The notes under the pieces are model-generated. The model saw only the letters and a program-made list of their open reading frames with translations, was not told the DNA's origin and did no database searches. DNA of 64,000 bases, taken from Parashewanella spongiae. Its GTDB lineage: Bacteria; Pseudomonadota; Gammaproteobacteria; Enterobacterales; Shewanellaceae. The stretch spans positions 1,922,001-1,986,000 of the forward strand of contig NZ_CP037952.1 in assembly GCF_004358345.1 (NCBI RefSeq). Reading direction: 5' to 3'. A program made the position numbers and the translations under genes. Positions 35,950 to 46,500 of this stretch are shown piece after piece (within the stretch, counting starts at the first letter, position 1; the number at the start of each line of letters is the position of its first letter).

Positions 35950-36906
35950 TTAGGGTACCGCGACTAAACTGATTATCTGACGTATAACATCGTCAGTACT
36001 GATGCCTTCAGCTTGTGCTTGGTAACTGAGCAGTAAGCGATGACGCAGTACATTTGGTGCTACGGCTTGTATGTCTTCTGGTGAGACAAAGTCACGATCT
36101 TGTAACCAAGCACGAGCACGGGCACAGCGTTCAAGAGAAATGGTAGCACGGGGACTTACGCCATATTCCAGCCATGAAGCGAGTTCATCGCTGTATTGTT
36201 GCGGTTGGCGGGTTGCCATTACAATATCCACAATATATTTTTCAAGCGGCTCAGCGAGGTAGAGCTGCAATGACGCATCACGGGCAGCAAAAATATCTTC
36301 TTGGCTGATTGGTTCCATTTTTAATTGTTTGTGAGTTTGAGCTTCTTTACGAGATTGACGCAAGATTTGAAACTCAGTTTCAGCACTTGGATAATCGAGG
36401 TTCAAATGCATTAAAAAACGGTCGAGTTGAGCCTCTGGCAGCGGGTAAGTCCCTTCATTTTCCAATGGATTTTGAGTTGCCATGACTAAAAACAGTTTTG
36501 ATAGCGGGTAGCTTTGCTTACCAACAGTGACTTGACCTTCTGCCATCGCTTCTAATAATGCCGATTGCACTTTTGCTGGTGAGCGGTTAATTTCATCAGC
36601 GAGGATCAGATTATGAAAAATAGGCCCTTTTTCGAATTCAAATTCACCGGTTTGCGAACGGTAAATATCGGTTCCGGTTAAATCGGCTGGTAATAAGTCA
36701 GGCGTAAATTGGATCCGCTGAAAATTACCTTGGATACCATCGCATAATGCTTTTACCGCGCGGGTTTTGGCTAACCCCGGTGGGCCTTCGACTAATAAAT
36801 GACCATCAGCGACTAATGCTGTCATTAAGTTCTCGGTCAAAACAGGTTGACCTAAAATCACCATGTTTAAATATTTTCTAAGCGTTTGAAAGCGGTTCAA
36901 GGACAT
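35950..36906 (-). CDS. moxR: MoxR family AAA+ ATPase
   Basis: 318 residues. Walker A GPPGLAKT near residue 40, Walker B LILADEINRSP, sensor 1 FLVMATQNP, and the MoxR motif EGTYPLPEAQLDRF. MoxR ATPases act as chaperones for maturation of protein complexes with VWA partners. First gene of the six-gene operon moxR-DUF58-DUF4381-batA-batB/C-batD, whose genes touch or overlap throughout. Confidence 0.95.
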   Translation of the reverse strand: MSLNRFQTLRKYLNMVILGQPVLTENLMTALVADGHLLVEGPPGLAKTRAVKALCDGIQGNFQRIQFTPDLLPADLTGTDIYRSQTGEFEFEKGPIFHNLILADEINRSPAKVQSALLEAMAEGQVTVGKQSYPLSKLFLVMATQNPLENEGTYPLPEAQLDRFLMHLNLDYPSAETEFQILRQSRKEAQTHKQLKMEPISQEDIFAARDASLQLYLAEPLEKYIVDIVMATRQPQQYSDELASWLEYGVSPRATISLERCARARAWLQDRDFVSPEDIQAVAPNVLRHRLLLSYQAQAEGISTDDVIRQIISLVAVP

Positions 36907-37057
36907 GTGTTAACTCATATAATTAAATCAAATACGTTCTTATTAAAGCGCATAATACTAAATGAAATCTTTAGTATCAGATAGTAATGCTATTTTTAAC
37001 ATTTATAGATAATAGAGGGCAAGAGGTGATGTAAGTTCCTTTGGTTTGGAAATATTC

Positions 37058-37071
37058 TAAACAAGTGTTTG
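37058..37071. promoter_or_regulatory. PsrA-like operator upstream of fadIJ
   Basis: TAAAC-AAGT-GTTTG matches the (G/C)AAAC N2-4 GTTT(G/C) consensus of the fatty-acid regulator PsrA except for the first base. In Shewanella PsrA represses fad genes, so position and target fit. It is a single site judged by eye. Confidence 0.45.
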
Positions 37072-37192
37072 AAACTTTCTATTAAATAGTTAGAATCAGA
37101 TCACAAAACTTATGGTCTGACCTGTAAAATTTTTCTTAAATATGGGAAGTGGCAGCTAGACTTTGATGGATGAACAGTAATAGGGGTTATAC

Positions 37193-38503
37193 ATGGGTGG
37201 TAAGCAACAGCTCACTAACAGTAAAGGTGAACGGATAGCCATAGTCGCAGGCTTGAGAACACCGTTTGCTAAACAGGCAACCGCATTACACGGTTTGTCG
37301 GCTTTGGATTTAGGGAAAATCGTTGTCAATGAAATGTTGGCTCGCTCAGAGTTAGACCCAAAATTAATCGAACAACTTGTTTATGGACAAGTTGTTTTAA
37401 TGCCAGAAGCCCCAAATATTGCCCGTGAAATTGTACTTGGTACGGGCATGGACGTGAAAACCGACGCTTACAGCGTAACTCGCGCCTGTGCAACCAGTTT
37501 CCAGTCTACTGTTAATGTGGCTGAATCAATATTAACTGGCAACATTGATATTGGAATTGCTGGTGGTGCTGATTCATCATCAGTGGTACCCATTGGCGTT
37601 TCAAAAAAACTTGCTCGTGGTTTAGTTGATTTAACGAAAGCCAGAAGTTTAGGGCAAAAATGGAATATCATCCGCAAACTGAATTTAAAAGATTTACTGC
37701 CTGTACCGCCTGCTGTAGCCGAATACTCTACCAATTTGAGTATGGGACAAACCGCTGAGCAGATGGCAAAAACTCATAATATTAGCCGTGACGATCAAGA
37801 TGCGCTTGCTCATCGTTCTCATACGTTGGCAACCAAAACATGGGATTCAGGTGTACTCAAAGACGAAGTGATGATAACGCACGTACCGCCTTATAAATCC
37901 TACCTTGAGCGCGATAATAATATCCGTACGAACTCAACACTAGAAGGTTACGCCAAACTGCGACCTGTGTTTGATCGCAAACACGGCACGGTTACTGCGG
38001 CCACAAGTACGCCGCTTACCGATGGTGCATCGGCGGTTATTCTAATGAATGAAGCTAAAGCCAAAGCACTGGGATATCAACCAATTGGATACATTAAAAG
38101 TTATGCCTTTAGTGCCATTGATGTGTGGGAAGACATGTTAATGGGGCCATCGTATGCCACTCCGCTTGCATTGCAACGCGCGGGAATGCAATTAGAAGAT
38201 CTCGACCTAATCGAAATGCATGAAGCTTTCGCAGCACAAACATTAGCGAATATGAAAATGTTTGAATCGAAAAAGTTTGCTGAAGAGCAGCTTGGTCAGT
38301 CCCGTGCGATAGGCGAGATTGATATGGACAAATTTAATGTATTGGGTGGTTCATTAGCATACGGGCATCCATTTGCGGCAACAGGTACACGTTTGATCAC
38401 TCAAGTTTGTCGAGAGTTAAAACGTAGAGGTGGTGGTACAGGACTGGCAACAGCATGTGCGGCTGGTGGATTAGGTGCTGCAATGATAGTTGAAGTGGAG
38501 TAA
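37193..38503 (+). CDS. fadI: Acetyl-CoA C-acyltransferase
   Basis: A 436-residue thiolase, beta subunit of the FadIJ beta-oxidation complex, which cleaves 3-ketoacyl-CoA. Nucleophile Cys99 in [10 protein letters not shown], His in [10 protein letters not shown] and the second Cys in [13 protein letters not shown]. Length matches FadI rather than FadA. The stop is seven bases before the fadJ start, and the two proteins act together. Confidence 0.96.
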   Translation: MGGKQQLTNSKGERIAIVAGLRTPFAKQATALHGLSALDLGKIVVNEMLARSELDPKLIEQLVYGQVVLMPEAPNIAREIVLGTGMDVKTDAYSVTRACATSFQSTVNVAESILTGNIDIGIAGGADSSSVVPIGVSKKLARGLVDLTKARSLGQKWNIIRKLNLKDLLPVPPAVAEYSTNLSMGQTAEQMAKTHNISRDDQDALAHRSHTLATKTWDSGVLKDEVMITHVPPYKSYLERDNNIRTNSTLEGYAKLRPVFDRKHGTVTAATSTPLTDGASAVILMNEAKAKALGYQPIGYIKSYAFSAIDVWEDMLMGPSYATPLALQRAGMQLEDLDLIEMHEAFAAQTLANMKMFESKKFAEEQLGQSRAIGEIDMDKFNVLGGSLAYGHPFAATGTRLITQVCRELKRRGGGTGLATACAAGGLGAAMIVEVE

Positions 38504-38510
38504 CGGCTTT

Positions 38511-40646
38511 ATGAGTACGAATACAATGGAAAAAACATTCAATTTAACCCGCCGTGATGATGGCATCGCCGTATTAACTATGGATGTTCCGGGCGAGTCA
38601 GTAAATACACTTCGTGCTGAATTTTCAGCCGAAATTAATGAACTGTTATCTGAAATAAAGTCAGACAGCAGTATTAAAGGTTTAGTGATCATTTCAGGCA
38701 AAAAAGATTCATTTATTGCAGGCGCAGACATCAGCATGCTGGATAAATGCAAAACGTCAGAAGATGCGAAAACGCTATCTCAGCAAGGGCATCGAGTCTT
38801 TTTTGATTTAGAAAATCTGCCTTTCCCTGTAATTGCGGCGATCCACGGTAGTTGTTTAGGTGGCGGGTTAGAGCTCGCCATGGCATGCCATCAACGCATT
38901 TGTAGTGACGACACTAAAACGGCATTGGGCTTGCCTGAAGTGCAGCTTGGTTTGCTTCCCGGCGGTGGCGGTACACAGCGTTTACCGCGCTTAGTCGGGA
39001 TTGCCTCCGCACTTGATATGATGTTAACGGGTAAGCAGCTTCGCCCGAAACAAGCCAAAAAATTAGGTATTGTGAGTGAAGTGGTACCTAAAACCATATT
39101 GCTAGAGGCCGCCATTAAGCTTGCCAAAGCGGGTCACAAAAAAGCTAAGCCAGTAAAGCAATCGTTGGTTAACCGAGTATTAGAAGCTACGCCAATAGGT
39201 CGAAACATTATGTTCGATCAAGCGACCAAACAGGTTCAGCGTAAAACACAAGGTAACTATCCAGCGCCAAATAAGATCATTGATTGTGTAAGAGTAGGGA
39301 TGTCAAAAGGCATTCATGCTGGCCTTGAAGTCGAAGCTCGTCACTTTTCTGACTTAGTGATGACCAAAGAGTCAGCCGCACTACGCAGTATCTTTTTCGC
39401 GACAACGGAAATGAAAAAAGAAGCTGGTGAAGCCAATTCAAAATCCGTCAAAAAAGCGGTTGTTTTAGGTGGCGGTTTGATGGGCGGAGGTATTGCCTCT
39501 GTCACATCAACCAAAGCAAAAGTGCCTGTACGTGTAAAAGACATTAACGAACAAGGTCTGAGTAATGCTTTGTCTTATGCTTATAACCTGCTGGATAAAA
39601 AAGTAAAACGCCGACACATGACAGCCAATGACCGTGACAATATTATGGCACTCATGACAACCACTACTGAATATAAAGGCGTACAAGACGCCGATATTGT
39701 GGTCGAAGCCGTGTTTGAGGATTTGTCGCTTAAACACCAAATGGTAAAAGATATCGAGCGTGAATGTAGCAAAGAAACCATTTTTGCTTCTAACACATCG
39801 TCTTTACCAATCGGGCAAATTGCTGAAGTGGCAGAGCGCCCTGAAAATGTCATTGGCTTACACTATTTTTCACCCGTAGATAAAATGCCATTGGTAGAAG
39901 TGATTGCTCACGAGAAAACATCAGCTGAGACGATTGCAACAACGGTTAATTTTGCACGTAAACAGGGTAAAACGCCAATTGTGGTAAAAGACGGCGCTGG
40001 TTTTTATGTAAATCGTATTCTTGCGCTTTATATGAATGAAGCTTCGCAAGTATTGTTAGAAGGGCAACGCATCGAGCACTTAGATAAGTCTCTGGTGAAG
40101 TTTGGGTTCCCTGTTGGACCAATGACATTGCTGGATGAAGTAGGCATTGATGTCGGTGCCAAAATATCGCCAATTCTTGAAAAAGAACTCGGTGAACGAT
40201 TCGTAGCCCCGCAAGCTTTTGATAAATTACTCGGCGACGGTCGTAAAGGCCGTAAGAGTGATAAAGGTTTTTATCTTTATGGCAAACAGGCTAAAAAAGG
40301 TAAAAAGCAAGTCGATGAGTCGGTTTATGCTTTATTTGGTTTAACCCCAAAGCCTAATAAAGAGGCGAGTAAATTGTCACAGCGATGTGTTGTGCAAATG
40401 CTAAATGAAGCTGCACGATGTCTAGATGAAGGCATAATTGCTTGTCCAAGAGATGGCGATATTGGTGCTATTTTTGGCATCGGCTTCCCCCCGTTTTTGG
40501 GTGGACCATTCCGTTACATGGATGAGCTCGGTGCTAAAGCCCTCGTTGAAACATTGCAAAAGTATCAAAATGAGTTTGGTGATCGATTTACTCCGTGTGA
40601 TTTGTTAGTAAAAATGGCACAAGAAGAGCGTAGCTTTTATGAATAA
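38511..40646 (+). CDS. fadJ: Multifunctional fatty acid oxidation alpha subunit
   Basis: About 711 residues. N-terminal enoyl-CoA hydratase domain with GSCLGGGLELAMAC and the two catalytic glutamates (GGGLELA and GLPEVQLGLLPGGGG). Central and C-terminal 3-hydroxyacyl-CoA dehydrogenase with NAD site LGGGLMGGGIASV and catalytic His in GLHYFSPVDKMPLVEVI. ATG at 38511 (MSTNTMEK) is preferred over an upstream TTG at 38490 because GTGGAG precedes it; that ribosome site lies within the fadI stop region, which indicates coupling. Confidence 0.96.
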   Translation: MSTNTMEKTFNLTRRDDGIAVLTMDVPGESVNTLRAEFSAEINELLSEIKSDSSIKGLVIISGKKDSFIAGADISMLDKCKTSEDAKTLSQQGHRVFFDLENLPFPVIAAIHGSCLGGGLELAMACHQRICSDDTKTALGLPEVQLGLLPGGGGTQRLPRLVGIASALDMMLTGKQLRPKQAKKLGIVSEVVPKTILLEAAIKLAKAGHKKAKPVKQSLVNRVLEATPIGRNIMFDQATKQVQRKTQGNYPAPNKIIDCVRVGMSKGIHAGLEVEARHFSDLVMTKESAALRSIFFATTEMKKEAGEANSKSVKKAVVLGGGLMGGGIASVTSTKAKVPVRVKDINEQGLSNALSYAYNLLDKKVKRRHMTANDRDNIMALMTTTTEYKGVQDADIVVEAVFEDLSLKHQMVKDIERECSKETIFASNTSSLPIGQIAEVAERPENVIGLHYFSPVDKMPLVEVIAHEKTSAETIATTVNFARKQGKTPIVVKDGAGFYVNRILALYMNEASQVLLEGQRIEHLDKSLVKFGFPVGPMTLLDEVGIDVGAKISPILEKELGERFVAPQAFDKLLGDGRKGRKSDKGFYLYGKQAKKGKKQVDESVYALFGLTPKPNKEASKLSQRCVVQMLNEAARCLDEGIIACPRDGDIGAIFGIGFPPFLGGPFRYMDELGAKALVETLQKYQNEFGDRFTPCDLLVKMAQEERSFYE

Positions 40647-40673
40647 CTTTCTAAGGACTAGCAGCGAAGGGAA

Positions 40674-40842
40674 AGGGAACTAGCGATTTAGAAAGTACCA
40701 ATCAATATTTTAAATTTTTTTGTCATACCAGCAAAGGCTGGTATCCAGTGACTTTTATAGAAAAGCTTAAAGGCACTAGACTCCAGCCTGCGCTGGAGTG
40801 ACGAGGATTCTTCATCGGTATACTTTCTTCCGCAACTTTCCT
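40674..40842 (+). repeat. REP-like family A, complete copy with small insertion
   Basis: Both hairpins are present (ATACCAGCaaagGCTGGTAT and CTCCAGCctgcGCTGGAG). About 15 extra AT-rich bases lie after ACCAAT in the left part. Confidence 0.8.
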
Positions 40843-40916
40843 ATGAACTAACGGCTATTGTAAGTAAGAGTTTGATAAGTTAATTAATGTCAAATAAATG
40901 GCGTTACCAATTTTAA

Positions 40917-41149
40917 TCTAGAAACATCAGTTGACTGCGTTCTCAAGCGTAGAAAAAATGGCTGATAGTAAGGCGTAGTTTGCAGCAAGTAGTTATTCTA
41001 CTTGCAAAAGTTACAACGCAGATAGCAGTCATTTTAGTAAGCTTGTGAGCGTAGAGCACTTCACTCATTGGGTGAAAACCATGATGATAAAATCATTATA
41101 TTGCTCAAACAGTTACTCATATACTCAGCGTTCAACTGATGATTTTAGG
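40917..41149 (+). repeat. MITE family C, complete copy
   Basis: 233 bp from CTAGAAACATCAGTTGAC to GTTCAACTGATGATTTTAGG. Together with the family A copy before it, it fills most of the gap between fadJ and the next gene. Confidence 0.8.
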
Positions 41150-41301
41150 TTTAAGGTGGCGTCATTTTTTTATCTCTGAACAACTCAGGTGTGTCTTAAA
41201 AAGCCGCAAGAAAATAATAAAAAATTTGAGGTTCGTGGGTTTAACTGTAATAAAGAAGTGATTATAATCTGCGCGATTTTGAAATGTGCGGTGGTTGAGA
41301 T

Positions 41302-41508
41302 ATGTTATTTATATCAGCAGTAGCTATAGGTTTGATAGTGTCGGGCGCATTAATTGGTTTTAGCGCCTATTACTCAGGCATGGCCGTAAAGCGTTGGGGG
41401 TTGGCTGGTTTGTTATTAGGCCCTGCAGCGTATCCGTTATTTAACGCGCATAAGCAGTTAGCGAACCGAAAAGTTGTTGCGTTTAGTGATGTCAGCGTTA
41501 TTTGTTAA
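41302..41508 (+). CDS. Small membrane protein
   Basis: 68 residues with two hydrophobic segments (about 1-25 and 33-47) and a GxxxG-like glycine-rich face (GLIVSGALIGFSAYYSG, GLAGLLLGPAAYP). A conserved-looking short gene with a strong terminator after its stop. No family function known. Confidence 0.65.
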   Translation: MLFISAVAIGLIVSGALIGFSAYYSGMAVKRWGLAGLLLGPAAYPLFNAHKQLANRKVVAFSDVSVIC

Positions 41509-41533
41509 CACTAAAGTGGTTAAAATAAAATAT

Positions 41534-41577
41534 CAGCAATGTTGGAGGATAACTCCAACACATGCTGGTACTTTTTT
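41534..41577 (+). terminator. Rho-independent terminator
   Basis: Stem TGTTGGAG / CTCCAACA around GATAA, extended by CAGCA / TGCTG, then GTACTTTTTTC. It terminates the small membrane protein gene on the plus strand. Confidence 0.8.
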
Positions 41578-41612
41578 CACAATATTTCCAAACTTTTTCT
41601 TAGCTCAGTAGA

Positions 41613-41729
41613 CTAATTCCACCAAGCTTTTGCTTGAACAACTTCCATTTTATTTAACCCTTCAGGAAGCTTAACCTTTATACGCTCTGGCTTAGCTAGC
41701 CCAAGTGAAATAAGTAGTGATTTAAACAT
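41613..41729 (-). CDS. 38-residue peptide gene next to the repeat protein
   Basis: ATG at 41729 behind a perfect AAGGAG encodes 38 residues that start MFKSLLISLGLAKPERIK and end with AKAWWN. The short hydrophobic start followed by a basic, amphipathic stretch could be a small membrane-active or signalling peptide, but no family was recognised. It lies 23 bp after the 13-residue-repeat gene on the same strand, so the two are probably co-expressed. Length makes a chance frame possible; the ribosome binding site argues against it. Confidence 0.6.
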   Translation of the reverse strand: MFKSLLISLGLAKPERIKVKLPEGLNKMEVVQAKAWWN

Positions 41730-41752
41730 AGCATTCTCCTTAGGTTGTTTGG

Positions 41753-42160
41753 TTAAGCTATGGCTTGGGGTTTATATTTCACATTAGGTGCACCAGCGAG
41801 CTGAGTTTGTGTATATTTCACGTTAGGTGCGGCAGCGAGCTGAGTTTGAATATATTTAACATTAGGTGCGGCAGCTAGCTGAGTTTGAATATATTTAACA
41901 TTAGGTGCGGCAGCTAGCTGAGTTTGAATATATTTAACATTAGGTGCGGCAGCTAGCTGAGTTTGAATATATTTAACATTAGGTGCGGCAGCTAGCTGAG
42001 TTTGTATATATTTAACATTAGGTGCGGCAGCTAGCTGAGTTTGTATATATTTTACGTTAGGGGCAGCAGAAAGTTTCTCTTTTTCACTATTCTTTATTAA
42101 AGCAGAAAAACTAAGTGCTGAAACAGAAGTTACGACAATAAAGGCAGTTATTTTTTTCAT
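41753..42160 (-). CDS. Secreted protein with eight 13-residue tandem repeats
   Basis: 135 residues from ATG 42160, which follows GTGAGA; a longer frame opens upstream at 42208 but lacks a signal peptide start. Residues 1-20 (MKKITAFIVVTSVSALSFSA) form a signal peptide. After a short charged spacer come eight copies of AAPNVKYIQTQLA: six identical or nearly so, a seventh with T for I, and a last GAPNVKYKPQAIA. The 39-bp DNA units are almost identical, so the array expanded or was homogenised recently. Each unit could be a peptide released after export. No known family. Confidence 0.75.
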   Translation of the reverse strand: MKKITAFIVVTSVSALSFSALIKNSEKEKLSAAPNVKYIQTQLAAAPNVKYIQTQLAAAPNVKYIQTQLAAAPNVKYIQTQLAAAPNVKYIQTQLAAAPNVKYIQTQLAAAPNVKYTQTQLAGAPNVKYKPQAIA

Positions 42161-42307
42161 TTTTATTCTCACTAAGTAAGTTTTTTGACGACACATACAG
42201 AACTGCATGTGTTATGCCAAAACTTATTAAAAGAATAATTAACAACATCAATTCATCTGTTCGAAAATACAAACAATGGTTCACTTGTAGACAACATTGA
42301 ATTAAGC

Positions 42308-43510
42308 TCATTTCTGTTTTAGTAACTCTCCAAAATCAGATCTTGGTACGGGTTTACTGAAAATGTATCCTTGAATTTCTTCGCAGTTCAGTGCGCGTAA
42401 TACGCTGAGTTGGCTTTGCTCTTCAACCCCTTCTGCAACGACTTTTAAGCCCATATTGTGGGCAATGGTAATAATCGAGTCGACCATTTTTAAATCGCGA
42501 TCAGATTTATCAATATCATCGATAAAGGCTTTGTCGATCTTTAAAGAATGAATTGGGAATCGCTTCAAATAGGTTAAAGACGAATAACCCGTACCAAAGT
42601 CATCCAATGCCAAGTGAATACCCATTCTCGTGAGTTTTTGCATAACTCGAATGGCTTTTTCGGGGTGTTCAATCACTGTGCCTTCAGTAATCTCAATTTC
42701 TAGGTTAGAGGCTGGTAACCCAGTGTTAAACAAAATTGTTTTGATGCGTTGCTCTAAGTCTGGTAATGCAAACTGCCTTGACGATAAGTTAACGGCAACT
42801 CGGCCTGTAAAACCATAATCTTCACGCCATTGTTGTGTGGCTACGCAGGCTTTTTTAAGTACAACCTCACCGACATCGACAATTAAACCCGTTTCTTCCG
42901 CAAGGGGGATAAATTCTGCAGGTGATACTATGCCATTTTCAGGGTGTATTAATCGAACCAGCGCTTCCATGCCGATAATGTTGTTGGTTTTTAAGCACAT
43001 TTTTGGTTGATAATAGACTTCGAAATAATCGTGACGGAGCCCTTCACGGATCTGATTTTCAACGTCTAATTGTCTTAGGGCATTGTCATTGAGTGAATCC
43101 GAATAAAAATGATATCGGTTACCGCCTGCGGTTTTAGCGGCATACATAGCAATATCAGCTTTTCGTAATATAGCTTGCTCGTCGGTTTCGTCATCGGGAT
43201 AAAATACAATACCTAAACTCACACCTACTACTAACTGTTGGTCTTTAATAGCTAATGGGGAATCGAGCGTGCCAATTACACTACTTGCAAGGGTAGCTGC
43301 TGAGCCAATATCCAATTGGCTTTCGATCAAAATTGCAAATTCATCACCGCCTAAACGGTATAAATTAGCACCAGATGGCAAAGCAAGGTTGATGCGATTT
43401 GCAATCATTTTTAATAGTTGATCACCAACGTTATGTCCTAATGAATCATTAATCTTTTTAAAGTTATCCAAGTCCAAGATCATCAGTACATGGGGCACTT
43501 GGCGTTTCAC
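42308..43510 (-). CDS. GGDEF-EAL domain part of a split sensor
   Basis: The 400-residue C-terminal part of the sensor encoded upstream. GGDEF domain with LDLDNFKKINDSLGHNVGD and intact active site RLGGDEFAIL; EAL domain with MEALVRL, then ITEGTVIEHP, DDFGTGYSSL and KIDKAFIDDI, so both cyclase and phosphodiesterase motifs look complete. In frame the preceding coding sequence reads LPNRSFLQVTINNLVKRQVPH, which joins the PAS part, so this ORF most likely is not an independent gene but the 3' part of a frameshifted one. Confidence 0.85.
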   Translation of the reverse strand: MKRQVPHVLMILDLDNFKKINDSLGHNVGDQLLKMIANRINLALPSGANLYRLGGDEFAILIESQLDIGSAATLASSVIGTLDSPLAIKDQQLVVGVSLGIVFYPDDETDEQAILRKADIAMYAAKTAGGNRYHFYSDSLNDNALRQLDVENQIREGLRHDYFEVYYQPKMCLKTNNIIGMEALVRLIHPENGIVSPAEFIPLAEETGLIVDVGEVVLKKACVATQQWREDYGFTGRVAVNLSSRQFALPDLEQRIKTILFNTGLPASNLEIEITEGTVIEHPEKAIRVMQKLTRMGIHLALDDFGTGYSSLTYLKRFPIHSLKIDKAFIDDIDKSDRDLKMVDSIITIAHNMGLKVVAEGVEEQSQLSVLRALNCEEIQGYIFSKPVPRSDFGELLKQK

Positions 43511-43517
43511 TAAGTTA

Positions 43518-46500
43518 TTAATGGTGACTTGTAAAAAGGATCGGTTCGGTAGGGCCCGTTAAATTATCGCTGGTGGTCAGTTTGCGCAATGCCAACTGTT
43601 GCTGCTTTTTATAAGTAATATCTGTAAATACCGCGACATAATGATTGGTTTGATCGCGCTCATCAAAAATTGCATCGATGCTCATTTCCATTTGGAAAGG
43701 TGTACCATCGCCGCGAAGGGAATCAACTTCATTGGTCCAACGACCATGATTACGAAGCATATGCATGACTTGGTGTGAAAAGCTGTCAGGGTATTCCTTA
43801 AACTTTAAACGCTGACCAATAAAATGGTTACGATTAGTTTGAGTAATGTCACAACAAGCTTGGTTTACCTGAATAAATCGGAACGAGTGATCTAAAATAA
43901 ACATACCTTCTGAAATATTCTCAATCGCACGTTCAAAAAGAGTAAGCTGCTCTTCGGTTTGTTTAAATTCATTAATATTTTTAATGGTTCCCGTCATACG
44001 TAACGGCTTATTATCGTGTGAACGCTCAACGACTTTGGCTCTATCAAGGATCCAAATCCACTTTTTGTCTTTACTTTTTACTCGATAAGAAACTTCAAAA
44101 TGTTCAGTTTTATTTTTTAGGTGATCTTCGAGTAGCTGCTTGACACGGTTTCGATCCATAGGGTGAATATTACTGCTTTGCCCTACGGTATTTACTCGTT
44201 GACCTACTACAGGGAAGTCTAGAGTACCCCACACATTTGAGCGATATATTTTGCCTGTCTCTAAGTCCCAATCCCATATTTCGTCACCACTACCCCAAAG
44301 AGAAAGTTTTAAACGTTCTTCACTTTTATTAATTTGTTTTTGGATTTCACGGCGGCGAATAATTGAACGAATAAATAAAGCTATGATCAGCAAACACAAG
44401 AAGGCATATGCAATTTTAGCTTCAAAAGAAAGCCACCAAGGTGGGGTTATTTCGATGAATAAAGACTTAACTCTACTTCTTTCTTTTGTAAGCGGGTTAA
44501 CGCCGTAAATATTAAAAGTGTAGTGACCTGGCGACAAGTTTGTGTAAGTTGCACTATTAATACCTTCGGATTTAATCCAGTCTTCAGATAACCCTTTTAA
44601 CTGATAGTAATGCTCGACACTCTTTGCTTGCATTTTTAAAGATGCAAACTCTATTGAAAATGGGTAATCAGTAAATTTTAATTTAATTTTGTCTGTTTTA
44701 TCTACGACTTTGGTTAGAACGCTATTATCAAGTGATAATGGAACATTAAATAAAAATAAGCTTGTTAACGTTATAGAGGTATCTAGGTTATTTGCAATAT
44801 CAAGTAAAGTGTTGATGTTAACAATGGAAACACCATCCATGCCGCCCAAGAAAAAATTATCTTTCCAAAAAGTAGCGCTTTGTGTGTTATATTCATTTTG
44901 ACTGCCATACTTGTCATTAATTTTATATTTAATGTTATTAATGATATCAATTACTAGCACTTCTTTTAATGAGCTGGCAACTATTATTCCGTTGTTTTCT
45001 GCCAAGGAATAAACTGGTTTTCCAATATTCTCGATTAAAGTTATAGAATGATTCTCTATATTGAAAGAGTATATTGATGTACTGGTTCCGAAAAAAACTA
45101 GTTTATCATTCGATGCAATGCTGTAAACGATATCTTTATTAAATAGTTTTGTTTTTTTATTTTCACTGAAAAGAGTAAGACCTTCTTGTTCAGCTATAAA
45201 TATATGATTGCGACTGTACTCATGCATCTTAAATATAGAAGAACTTTTTGAAAGTTCTAGAATTTTATTAAAGCTTTTAGTTTTTGTAGAGTATTTTAGA
45301 ATATTATTTTCAGAAGTTGCTATTAGAAGGTGACCGTCAAGTGATAACTCTAGTGACGAAATGTTTAAATCTAATATTTTTTTTTCTTTCTTTGTATGTA
45401 ACGATTTTTCTATCAATCCTTTGTGGCTACCAATGAATATGTCATTATCTATCACTCTTGCTGTTTTATAACCCATGACTCCAGAGTCAATTTTTTTATT
45501 CCCATCATCAGTGATAAAATTTATAATATTGTTGTCACTAGTTATTAGCATTCCATTATTTGTGGAGTTTATGTTCCAAACACTACCTTTCAAATCGAAA
45601 GTTTTAATTAAGTTCGAATGCTTCCTAATAATCTTAAACCCTGAAGAAATAGAAGGAATTAAGATGGAGTTATCGTTTGAAATAATCCTAGAGTAGTCAA
45701 GTTTAGTTGAGGAGTTTGAAATTTCGCCTATGAAACTAGAAAGATTTCCGTCTTCAGATAAATAGTATAATTTCCCATTAGTCACACCAATTATTTTGTT
45801 TTTATATCTGGTGACTCCATTGAAATTAATTCTGTTGGTTTTTTTTAATTTTCCATTTATTAAGGTTTGAACTCCGAGTGGTGAAAATATCAAAGTTTTG
45901 TTATTTATTGTTAATATATTATTAGTATCTGATATTATCTTTTTTGTTTTTTCTGTTTTAGGGTTTAAATAATATGTGTCACCGTTGTAATTTGTGAAAA
46001 GGTAACCATTATCATACTTAGATATTTTCTTTACGTTTTTAAAAATATTGTTTGAGTGTATTTTTTTAATTTTATATGTTTTATTTTCTAGAATATATAT
46101 GTTTTCATTAGTTCCGATAGCTATGCTGTTGCCAACTTTTTGAATAGACCATATATCTTCTTTTATATTTATAATAGGGGTGAAGTTATCTGTGTTTTTG
46201 TTGTAAGTAGAAACACCTTTATTAGTAGCAATAAAGAGTGTTTCTTCAATAATTACTATTTTTTTTATAAATGAGCTTTGTAATTCTGGGTGTGTATTTA
46301 AAAAGTACTTTTTAAAATTACGACCATCGAATCTATTCAGACCATTAAGTGTACCAACCCAAAGATATCCATCATTATCTTGAACAATAGAAGTTACCGT
46401 ACTCTGCGACAACCCCTCAGCTACGCCATACGTCTCAGTGTTCAGGATAATATGCGAATCTGGAATAGGCTCAAACAGCTCTTTAAGTTCTGACTCAACA

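Noticed and set aside
41780-42070. 39-bp tandem repeats, considered as a CRISPR array
   Set aside because: Units are contiguous without spacers, are multiples of three and code for AAPNVKYIQTQLA in a frame with a signal peptide.
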